Part shown: positions 1 to 5,460 of the stretch, in pieces
Numbering within the stretch: position 1 is the stretch's first letter
Layout: every line of letters begins with the position of its first letter
Assembly (NCBI GenBank): GCA_019752775.1
Contig: JAIELU010000223.1
Span: 1-5,460 of the forward strand
Reading direction: 5' to 3'
DNA: 5,460 nt
Source: Campylobacterales bacterium
GTDB taxonomy: Bacteria > Campylobacterota > Campylobacteria > Campylobacterales > Arcobacteraceae
Notes under the pieces: model-generated
What the model was told of the DNA's origin: nothing
What the model saw: only the letters and a program-made list of their open reading frames with translations
Database searches by the model: none
Translations under genes and position numbers: made by a program

Positions 1-1648
1 AAAGGTTCATTTGAAATAACAACTCCAGCTGCGTGAGTTCCTGCATTTCTATTAGTCCTTCTAAAGCTAGGGCATATTCCCAAACTCTTGCTGCTTGTGG
101 ATCTGCATCACAAAGTTCTTTTATTTTTGGCTCTTTTTCATATGAACTTGTAAGATTTATTCCTAATTCATCTGGAATTAGTTTTGCCATGGCATCAGCT
201 CTTGCGTAGGGCATATCAAGAACCCTTGCAACATCTCTAATTACCCCTTTTGCTAGAAGTTTACCAAAGGTAATAATTTGAGCAACATTGGCACGACCAT
301 ATTGTTGAACAACATAATCAATAATTTCCCCCCGTCTTGCTTGACAAAAGTCCATATCAATATCGGGCATTGATATTCTTTCTGGATTTAGAAATCTTTC
401 AAAAAGTAAACCGTAAGGAATAGGGTCAATATCTGTAATTTTTAAAGAAAAGGCAACTAAACTTCCAGCTGCAGAACCTCGCCCAGGACCAACTGGTATT
501 CCCATATTTTTTGCAACAATTACGAAATCCCAAACAATAAGCATATAACCTGGAAATCTCATATTATTAATAATTTCAATTTCAACTGCTAATCTATCTC
601 TATATTCTTCATGTTGTTCAGGTGGAACAATTTTTAATCTATCTTCTAAACCTTTCCAACACTCATGAATAAATAAAATTTTGTCATTTTCCAGAGAATA
701 TTCAACCTCTGGTTCTGGTAAAACTAAATTTGAAATCTCTGATTTTTGTCTTGTAAATTTAAAATTTGGAGGAGTAGGATTTCCAAGTTTTATCTCTAAA
801 TTACATTTATCTGCAATTTCTTGAGTGGCTTCTAGGGCTTCTGGAATATCTGCATATAATTTTGCAATTTGTTGTGGGGATTTTAAATAAAATTCATGAA
901 CACTATGTCTTAATCTTTTTGGATCATCATAAAGTTTATTCATAGCAATACACATAAATGCTTCGTGCGCATCGGCATCTTTTTGCTCTAAATAGTGAGT
1001 GTCGTTTGTGGCAACAACTTTTATTCCTGTCTCTTTTGAGATTCTTAAAATTTGGTCATCAACAAAATGTTGGTCACCAATTCCATGTCTCATAATTTCT
1101 AAATAAAAATCATCTCCAAAAATATCTTTATATTCTAAAGCAACTCTTTTTGCTTCTTCATATCCTTTTGCACCATTTTTTACATTTCTTTCACTTTGAG
1201 TATTTAAATGCCAGTTAACTTCACCTTGTAAACAAGCAGCTGAGCAAACTAAACCCTCAGAATTATCTCTTAAAAGTTGTTTGTTAATTCGTGGATAATA
1301 ATAAAAACCAAACATATATGCTTGAGAACTTAGAAACATTAGATTTTTGTAACCAACATCATTTTTTGCATATAAACAAAGGTGAAATCTTTGTCTATTT
1401 GTTTTATCTCCAATATCTTCACTATTGTGAATATAAGCTTCCATTCCAATGATTGGTTTAATTCCTTCTGCTCTCATGGCATTATAAAAATCAATTGCTC
1501 CAAACATATTTCCATGATCGGTCATGGCAACACTTGTCATTCCCATTTTTTTTATTTTTTTTGCAAGGGGTTTTATTTTATTTGCACCATCAAGTAGAGA
1601 ATATTCAGTATGTAAATGTAAATGGGTAAATTTTGGTGTATCAGACAT
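1..1648 (-). CDS. dnaE: DNA polymerase III alpha subunit, N-terminal part (runs off window; frameshift near 51-56)
   Basis: This is the catalytic alpha subunit of the replicative DNA polymerase. The start at 1648 gives MSDTPKFTHLHLHTEYSLLDG, the usual DnaE N-terminus. Residues 1 to about 210 form the PHP domain, with HLH (H11, H13) and TDHG (D44, H45) metal-site motifs. The polymerase core follows, with GPGRGS at 387-392 and PDIDMDFC, whose D429 and D431 match two of the three catalytic aspartates of the C-family. The third lies beyond the window. About 532 codons read cleanly. After the conserved LEGL at codons 529-532 the frame changes: the expected RNAGTHAAGVV is encoded by bases 50 to 18 in the -1 frame, as if one base were missing at about 51-56. 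The original frame stays open to base 1 but encodes nonsense. As dnaE is essential, a lost A in a homopolymer is the simplest explanation. It is the last gene of a probable operon, 24 bp after the patatin gene, with only a weak ribosome site. Confidence 0.95.
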   Translation of the reverse strand, partial: MSDTPKFTHLHLHTEYSLLDGANKIKPLAKKIKKMGMTSVAMTDHGNMFGAIDFYNAMRAEGIKPIIGMEAYIHNSEDIGDKTNRQRFHLCLYAKNDVGYKNLMFLSSQAYMFGFYYYPRINKQLLRDNSEGLVCSAACLQGEVNWHLNTQSERNVKNGAKGYEEAKRVALEYKDIFGDDFYLEIMRHGIGDQHFVDDQILRISKETGIKVVATNDTHYLEQKDADAHEAFMCIAMNKLYDDPKRLRHSVHEFYLKSPQQIAKLYADIPEALEATQEIADKCNLEIKLGNPTPPNFKFTRQKSEISNLVLPEPEVEYSLENDKILFIHECWKGLEDRLKIVPPEQHEEYRDRLAVEIEIINNMRFPGYMLIVWDFVIVAKNMGIPVGPGRGSAAGSLVAFSLKITDIDPIPYGLLFERFLNPERISMPDIDMDFCQARRGEIIDYVVQQYGRANVAQIITFGKLLAKGVIRDVARVLDMPYARADAMAKLIPDELGINLTSSYEKEPKIKELCDADPQAARVWEYALALEGLIEMQELTQLELLFQMNL

Positions 1649-1672
1649 AATATAAATCTTTTTAGTTTTTAT

Positions 1673-2440
1673 TTATAGTGTATCTAAAAAATGATTTTGA
1701 GCTTCTTTAATACCTAATTTAAAACACTCTTCCAACTCTTTAAAAGTAAATAAAGAGAAGCTTTTTATGTGTGGACTTCCTAAATAATAGTTTGTATTTT
1801 CCAAAGAATATTTGTGATTAGAATGAAGTTGTTTAAAAAGTGATTTTTTTATAGATTTTATTGGATTAAATTTTTTGCTTTTTTGTTCTTTGCTTTTTGC
1901 AAATAAATCAACTGCATAAATATCATAACCTTTATTTTCAAGAGGTTTTATTGGAATATTATCAAATAATCCTCCGTCAATTAAATACATTCCATTATAA
2001 GAAATTGGCTTAAATACTGGATATAAAGCACTTGAGGCTAGACATAAAGTTAAAGTGTTTCCACTATTAAAATAGTGAAGTTCCTTTTTTTTTAAATCAT
2101 AAGCACTAATCCAAAGAGGTTTTGGAATATCTTGAATATTTTCTATTGGCAAAAGTTCATTAATTAATCTATTTGTAGAATCGATTTTTAATAAGCCGTT
2201 TCTAAAAAAATTAAATTTTAAAACTTGCCGTATCTCTTTTGAAGAAAATATTTTTAGTTGTTCTTTTGCTTTGATTCCACTTGCATGTGAAGCACTAATA
2301 ATTGCACCAATTGATGAACCACTATACGCTTTTATATCAATATTATGATTTTCGCAAAAATCAAGAACTCCTAAATGAAAAGCACCACGCGCAACTCCAC
2401 CACCAAGGGCAAGAGCCAGATTATTTGTAGGTATTTTCAT
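1673..2440 (-). CDS. Patatin-like phospholipase (RssA/bacterial patatin family)
   Basis: This is a predicted serine acyl hydrolase of the bacterial patatin family, 255 aa, a typical length for the compact RssA-like members. The oxyanion-hole motif GGGVARG is at residues 13-19. The nucleophile elbow GSSIG is at 41-45, giving S43 as the nucleophile, and DGG at 155-157 supplies the D155 of the Ser-Asp dyad. All the catalytic parts are therefore present. No signal peptide or membrane segment is visible, so the enzyme is probably cytoplasmic or peripheral to the inner membrane. The true substrate cannot be read from the sequence; family members cleave phospholipid or lipid acyl esters. The ATG lies 1 bp after the stop codon of the DJ-1 gene and has no clear Shine-Dalgarno sequence, which suggests translational coupling. 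dnaE follows 24 bp downstream. Confidence 0.93.
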   Translation of the reverse strand: MKIPTNNLALALGGGVARGAFHLGVLDFCENHNIDIKAYSGSSIGAIISASHASGIKAKEQLKIFSSKEIRQVLKFNFFRNGLLKIDSTNRLINELLPIENIQDIPKPLWISAYDLKKKELHYFNSGNTLTLCLASSALYPVFKPISYNGMYLIDGGLFDNIPIKPLENKGYDIYAVDLFAKSKEQKSKKFNPIKSIKKSLFKQLHSNHKYSLENTNYYLGSPHIKSFSLFTFKELEECFKLGIKEAQNHFLDTL

Positions 2441-2441
2441 A

Positions 2442-2987
2442 TTATTTTACTAATAAACCATCTTTTACTTCAATATAAATCTTTTCATCACAAAGAATTT
2501 TTACAATTTCAAGTGCAAAAATCATGGCAGTTGCCGGTCCTCTTGATGTAATTACATTATTATCAATAACAATATCTTCATTGCATAAATAACCATCATC
2601 TTTTATTTTTTTCTCAAAACTTGGATAACAAGTATAATTTTTATTTAATACTCCAGCTTTATGTAAAGCATAAGGTGCTGCACAAATTGCTGCAATTTTC
2701 TTATTTTTATCTTTAAACTCTTTTAATAATGATTGAACTTTTGAATTTTCAGCAAGTGTAAAAGCATTAGGAAGTCCACCTGGTAAAACTATCATATCAA
2801 AATCATCACTAGAAATATTTTCTATCTTTTTATCAGAAATAATTTTTATTCCATGTGCTCCAATCATTTCTAAATCCTCAACTCCTGCAATAGTAACTTT
2901 TATATTTGCACGTCTGCAAATATCGATTATTGAAATAGCTTCAATTTCTTCAAATCCATTTGAGATAGGTATTAAAATATTTGCCAT
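2442..2987 (-). CDS. DJ-1/PfpI family protein (YajL/ThiJ-like)
   Basis: This is a 181-aa protein of the DJ-1/PfpI superfamily, close in length to YajL and human DJ-1. The N-terminal strand and GFEEIEA (residues 11-17) include the acidic residue E14 that normally hydrogen-bonds to the catalytic cysteine. LPGG is at 68-71. The nucleophile elbow AAICAAP places the reactive cysteine at C102. SRGPAT near residue 150 is the usual C-terminal signature. The position of the DJ-1 histidine is occupied by tyrosine (TCYP, Y121), as I recall is common in bacterial members. Proposed roles for the family are protection from oxidative stress, chaperone activity and glyoxalase or deglycase activity, the last of which is disputed. 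None can be picked from sequence alone. This is the first gene of the minus-strand operon, with a good AAGGA ribosome site and its own promoter. Confidence 0.93.
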   Translation of the reverse strand: MANILIPISNGFEEIEAISIIDICRRANIKVTIAGVEDLEMIGAHGIKIISDKKIENISSDDFDMIVLPGGLPNAFTLAENSKVQSLLKEFKDKNKKIAAICAAPYALHKAGVLNKNYTCYPSFEKKIKDDGYLCNEDIVIDNNVITSRGPATAMIFALEIVKILCDEKIYIEVKDGLLVK

Positions 2988-2993
2988 AGTTTT

Positions 2994-2998
2994 TCCTT
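2994..2998 (-). promoter_or_regulatory. Ribosome binding site of the DJ-1 family gene
   Basis: AAGGA on the minus strand lies 6 nt before the ATG at 2987. It fixes this start and is the strongest ribosome site of the three minus-strand genes. Confidence 0.75.
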
Positions 2999-3011
2999 AT
3001 AAATTTTATTG

Positions 3012-3017
3012 ATTATA
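3012..3017 (-). promoter_or_regulatory. Probable -10 box for the DJ-1/patatin/dnaE operon
   Basis: A perfect TATAAT reads on the minus strand, which would place transcription start near 3005 and leave a leader of about 18 nt before the ATG at 2987. No TTGACA-like -35 is visible at the matching distance, which is common for sigma-70 promoters in Campylobacterota. The 17-bp spacer position is occupied by the palindrome at 3026-3037, so a protein bound there would probably block this promoter. Confidence 0.5.
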
Positions 3018-3025
3018 TATTATTA

Positions 3026-3037
3026 TGATTTAAATCA
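3026..3037. promoter_or_regulatory. Perfect 12-bp palindrome, FNR/CRP-like candidate operator
   Basis: TGATTTAAATCA is its own reverse complement. It matches the core of an FNR-type site (TGAT-N4-ATCA); the outermost bases are A and C rather than T and A. Its centre is at 3031.5. That is about 38 bases upstream of the expected start of the lipoprotein transcript, close to the class II activator position, and within the -10/-35 spacer of the opposite promoter. Binding by a CRP/FNR-family regulator is an inference. Confidence 0.4.
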
Positions 3038-3048
3038 CAAAGCTTTGT
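3037..3048. promoter_or_regulatory. Second perfect 12-bp palindrome in the divergent promoter region
   Basis: ACAAAGCTTTGT is a perfect palindrome that shares one base with the preceding one. With mismatches it extends to about 3030-3055 (TTAAATC to the left, AATCTAA to the right). It lies just upstream of the plus-strand -10 box, where a repressor or activator of the lipoprotein genes could bind. I do not recognise the motif. Confidence 0.35.
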
Positions 3049-3057
3049 AATCTAAGG

Positions 3058-3063
3058 TATAAT
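3058..3063 (+). promoter_or_regulatory. Probable -10 box for the FlgO-like lipoprotein pair
   Basis: The sequence GGTATAATAG contains a perfect TATAAT. Transcription would start near 3070, giving a leader of about 80 nt. No clear -35 hexamer is present; the bases where it would be overlap the two palindromes, which is consistent with regulator-dependent expression. Confidence 0.55.
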
Positions 3064-3138
3064 AGTCCTTTTAAAGTAATAAAACAATCATTCAAGAATA
3101 TCTAAGCAAACTTTAAATAAAATTTAAATAATTATGAA

Positions 3139-3144
3139 AAGGGG
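3139..3144 (+). promoter_or_regulatory. Ribosome binding site of the first FlgO-like gene
   Basis: AAGGGG lies 6 nt before the ATG at 3151. It supports that start, which is also the one that gives a proper lipoprotein signal peptide. Confidence 0.75.
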
Positions 3145-3150
3145 TTTTTA

Positions 3151-3807
3151 ATGTTTAAAAGTATTCTTAAGTCAAGTATCTTAGCAGGTGTATTTTTATT
3201 TTTTGTAACGGGATGCACAGTAGGTAAAAGTAATGATCCAATAGCGCAAGAATATGACAAAGTACAAACTACTAAGCAACATTTAGAAGTTGCAGCTGAT
3301 ATGCAAAAAAATGTAACCACTCAAAATACATTAGAATCAACAATTGCATCACTCGCAGCTCAAATGTTACAAAATAAAAAAATGGATACAAACAAACCTG
3401 TATTAATTACTTCTTTTGTTAGACTAGATGAATTTAAAAAAACTACTGAATTCGGGAGAGTTGTTAGTGAAAGTTTGATTAATGAACTTTCAAATAGAGG
3501 TTTTGATATTACTGAATTCAGAGGTCAAATGGCTATTTCTATAAATGATGAAGGTGAATATTTTATCTCAAGAAAACCCCATGAGCTAAAAAATAAAATA
3601 CCTAATACTTATGTAGTTGTAGGAACTTACTCAAGATTATCAGGTAAAATCATGTTAAATGCTAGAGTAATAGATAATATTACAGGTAAAATCATAACAA
3701 GTGCTAGAGCAACATATGTACATGGTATTGTAAATGATTGTATAATTTTTAAAGATTGCGCACCTGCTAGAACTATAAATATAGTAAAAGAACGATCGTC
3801 AAAATGA
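3151..3807 (+). CDS. FlgO-like outer membrane lipoprotein (first of a pair)
   Basis: This is a 218-aa predicted lipoprotein. Residues 1-21 are a signal peptide: lysines at 3 and 7, then a hydrophobic core. The lipobox VTGC puts the lipidated cysteine at C22. A polar linker with a possible helix (about 35-75) precedes a FlgO-like domain at about 83-190. Its hallmarks are LITSFVRLDEF, a following GRVVSESLINELSNRG helix, VVVGTYS at 155-161, and RVIDNITGKII. A C-terminal Cys pair (C197, C203) could form a disulfide in the periplasm. FlgO of Vibrio is an outer-membrane protein needed for flagellar stability, but this family is broader and no flagellar gene is visible here, so a motility role is uncertain. 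The gene has its own promoter and strong ribosome site, and its stop overlaps the start of its paralogue (ATGA, 3804-3807). Confidence 0.85.
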   Translation: MFKSILKSSILAGVFLFFVTGCTVGKSNDPIAQEYDKVQTTKQHLEVAADMQKNVTTQNTLESTIASLAAQMLQNKKMDTNKPVLITSFVRLDEFKKTTEFGRVVSESLINELSNRGFDITEFRGQMAISINDEGEYFISRKPHELKNKIPNTYVVVGTYSRLSGKIMLNARVIDNITGKIITSARATYVHGIVNDCIIFKDCAPARTINIVKERSSK

Positions 3808-4421
3808 TATTTAAATTTTTAGGAAAATTGAAATTTTTTATAATTCCAATTTTCTTAGTTCTTTCTTTTAGCTCATGTGTTTATAAAAACCCTATTACAG
3901 GGTCAAATAACTTTCATTATTTAGTTTCAAAACTTGTTGCTGAATCTGTAAGTAAAATCAAAAAAAATATTTCATTGCAAGAAGCTGTTTTAGTATCTGA
4001 TTTTGTTAATTTAGATAAATTAAAAAATAAATCTCAATTAGGATTTTTGCTTTCTAGTATGCTAAAAGATAGTTTAGTTTCTGAAAATATAATTGTAAGA
4101 GAAATAGAATTGGGAAAAGAGTTTGAATTTGGACCAAATGGTTTTAACTTATTAACACGAAATAAAGACAATATAGTTTCTTCTAAAATTACAAAAGAAA
4201 AATATGCTGTGGTTGGAACATATTCACTAACTAGCAAAAGTTTAAATGTATTTATAAAATTGGTTGATATTAGGAATGGAAATATTTTATCTTCATCTTA
4301 TGAAAGAACTGAAATTGATGATGAAATTTTAGGTTTAGAAGGTGAGCGATTACAAAGTGAAAGATTGCAAGATGAGAATAAAAGACAAACTTCTACACCT
4401 CGTCCACACGTTGTTTTATAA
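3804..4421 (+). CDS. FlgO-like lipoprotein (second, diverged paralogue)
   Basis: This is a 205-aa predicted lipoprotein and a paralogue of the preceding gene. A lysine-containing N-terminus and long hydrophobic stretch lead to FSSC, a slightly weak lipobox with the lipidated cysteine at C25. The FlgO-like domain spans about 58-172: VLVSDFVNLDKL, then a helix, FNLLTRNKD, AVVGTYS at 135-141, and KLVDIRNGNIL. These line up one for one with the partner protein, although identity is low. It lacks the partner's C-terminal Cys pair and instead ends in a charged tail at 176-195 containing a near-repeat ERLQSERLQ, possibly a short coiled coil. The ATG overlaps the previous stop and has no good ribosome site, so translation is probably coupled. 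This suggests the two are made together and may act as a complex. The stop overlaps the convergent recJ end by 6 bp. Confidence 0.8.
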   Translation: MIFKFLGKLKFFIIPIFLVLSFSSCVYKNPITGSNNFHYLVSKLVAESVSKIKKNISLQEAVLVSDFVNLDKLKNKSQLGFLLSSMLKDSLVSENIIVREIELGKEFEFGPNGFNLLTRNKDNIVSSKITKEKYAVVGTYSLTSKSLNVFIKLVDIRNGNILSSSYERTEIDDEILGLEGERLQSERLQDENKRQTSTPRPHVVL

Positions 4422-5342
4422 AAAATCTTGAATTAAAAACTGAGGAGTCACTTCTCCTCTAAACTCATTTTTACTAACTGATACAATCAAATTTAAATTT
4501 TTAGAAATATTGATATTAGAGTCATTAAATTTTAGAGCTTCAAATACAAATCCATCACTATTTAAAGTTAATTTTAAATGATTTTTATCTTTTCCAATCA
4601 AGTCATATTTTACTAAAGAAGTATTTGAGATTTTAAAAATTGGTCTATGATTTTCTAAACCATAAGGTTCAAATTGCTCAATGATTGATAAAAACTCCAA
4701 ATCAACACTTGAGACATCAAGTTCTCCTAAAGTAATAGGATCTATATGTAAATCCTCTTTAAACTCTTCTAATTCTTTATTTATAATAGATTTAAACTCT
4801 TCAAGGAATTCTACTTTTAAAGATAATCCTGCTGCATTTTTATGACCACCATATCCAAGTAGTAAATGATTTGCTTTTGTGATAATGTCATATAAATTTA
4901 TATTAGAATTCGCTCTAGCACTTCCTTTTGCAATTCCATTATGGATTGAAAAAATAAAAGCTGGTTTTTTATGTGAATTTGATAATTTTGAAGCAACAAT
5001 CCCTATTACACCCTCATGCCAATCTTCGCCCCAAACAATAACAGCATTATCTTTTTTATCTGTTTTTGATTCTGCTTTTTTAGAGATTTCTTCTTGAAGC
5101 GTTTTTCTGTAATTATTTAACTCATCCAATAATCCTAGACCTTCACTTGCTTGAAAAGAATTTTTTGAAAGTAAAAATGATAAAGCAACACTTGCATCAT
5201 CCATTCTTCCTGCGCTATTTAATTTTGGAGCAATAAAAAATCCAACATCATCAGATACAAAAATCTCTTTTGCCATAATTTCATTTAATCTTTTAAAAGC
5301 TTCCCTTGATGAGGTTTTTATTTTCTTTAAACCTTTTTTAAC
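4416..5342 (-). pseudogene. recJ: recJ, C-terminal part only: single-stranded-DNA-specific 5'-3' exonuclease, truncated
   Basis: RecJ is a cytoplasmic 5'-3' single-strand exonuclease of DNA recombination and repair, usually over 500 aa in this group. Only about 309 codons are present. Similarity begins at VKKGLKKIKTSSREAFKR (from 5342), normally in mid-protein, and continues to the natural end. Numbered from the first ATG (5276), LNSAGRMDDA is at 19-28, the DHHA1 motif GGHKNAAG at 143-150, and a C-terminal OB-like domain covers about 180-286. The catalytic DHH domain, with its DxD and DHH metal ligands, is missing. Upstream of 5342 the frame reads unrelated residues to a stop at 5364-5366, with no start codon before 5276. 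A gene finder would call 4416-5276, but that ATG is internal to the family alignment. Without DHH the product should be inactive as a nuclease. The disruption may be biological or an assembly join. Confidence 0.8.
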
Positions 5343-5460
5343 GTGACAATTGAGGGAAAAATATTAAAATATGTATTCGAATACTTTTATTGTGTCTAAG
5401 TGGCAATGACACTTTTTGGCCCAATTGGCCCAATTGCAATTTTTTTTTTAGAATATTTTT
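5343..5460. other. Non-recJ sequence replacing the recJ 5' half; possible insertion or rearrangement flank
   Basis: None of the three minus-strand frames of this 118-bp stretch resembles the RecJ segment expected here (the region leading into an NR-x-L-V type motif). It contains a perfect palindrome GTATTCGAATAC (5373-5384), a short inverted repeat GTGTC/GACAC (5392-5396 and 5408-5412), two tandem copies of GGCCCAATT (5418-5435) and a run of ten T (5440-5449). This structure suits the end of a mobile element, but no transposase or terminal inverted repeat can be confirmed because the window stops. Confidence 0.45.
5406..5460 (+). CDS. Possible start of a hydrophobic protein, running off the window
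   Basis: From ATG 5406 (or GTG 5400) the frame reads MTLFGPIGPIAIFFLEYF and stays open to the edge. The hydrophobic run looks like a membrane segment or signal anchor, but only 18 codons are visible. There is no strong ribosome site, and the GPI repeat is simply the translation of the tandem 9-bp repeat. The opposite strand also has an open frame through the same repeat, ending at a stop at 5396-5398. I do not recognise the protein. Confidence 0.2.
   Translation, partial: MTLFGPIGPIAIFFLEYF

Noticed and set aside
45..60. Programmed -1 frameshifting in dnaE
   Set aside because: The shift site has no slippery heptamer and no visible stimulatory structure, and I know of no such mechanism in dnaE. 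A missing base is simpler.
1382..1597. 71-aa open frame on the plus strand
   Set aside because: It lies entirely antisense to well-conserved dnaE PHP-domain sequence and has no recognisable features.
3132..3320. 62-aa open frame on the minus strand
   Set aside because: It is antisense to the signal peptide region of the first lipoprotein gene and its ribosome site; it has no support.
4034..4237. 67-aa open frame on the minus strand
   Set aside because: It is antisense to the FlgO-like domain of the second lipoprotein, which has clear paralogue support.
4879..5097. 72-aa open frame on the plus strand
   Set aside because: It is antisense to the conserved RecJ DHHA1 region.
5277..5342. Taking ATG 5276 as the true start of recJ
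   Set aside because: The 22 codons upstream in the same frame (ending VKKGLKKIKTSS and so on) match the RecJ family, so the ATG is an internal methionine.
5416..5449. Intrinsic terminator: TTGG/CCAA stem followed by ten T
   Set aside because: The stem is only 4 bp, and no gene with a visible end reads into it on the plus strand.

Overview
The window is AT-rich (roughly 30% G+C by eye). Its protein sequences, especially the DnaE N-terminus and the FlgO-type lipoproteins, look like the Arcobacter/Aliarcobacter group of Campylobacterota (epsilonproteobacteria). That assignment comes from recalled family resemblance, not from a search.

Layout. Positions 1-2987 hold three genes on the minus strand, transcribed in the order DJ-1/PfpI protein (2442-2987), patatin-like phospholipase (1673-2440), dnaE (1648 leftward, running off the window). 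The gaps are 1 bp and 24 bp, so they look like one operon. Positions 2988-3150 form a divergent intergenic region. It has a good TATAAT box facing each way and two abutting perfect 12-bp palindromes between them, one of which resembles an FNR/CRP-type site. Positions 3151-4421 hold two plus-strand genes whose start and stop overlap as ATGA. Both encode outer-membrane-type lipoproteins with a FlgO-like domain and are clearly paralogous. Positions 4416-5342 hold the C-terminal half of recJ on the minus strand, convergent with and overlapping the second lipoprotein gene by 6 bp.

Two places look broken. Close to the left edge (about 51-56) the dnaE frame shifts by one base exactly at the invariant RNAGTHAAGVV motif. 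At about 5342 RecJ similarity stops abruptly inside the protein. The next 118 bases carry no RecJ coding in any frame and hold unusual short repeats and palindromes, plus a possible start of another plus-strand reading frame. This is either a real insertion or rearrangement that has cut recJ, or an assembly join.

I see no complete novel defence, mobile or RNA system here. The best leads are the recJ junction, the dnaE frameshift, the double-palindrome control region and the FlgO-like lipoprotein pair that lies away from any visible flagellar gene. No tRNA, rRNA, CRISPR array or convincing intrinsic terminator is visible.
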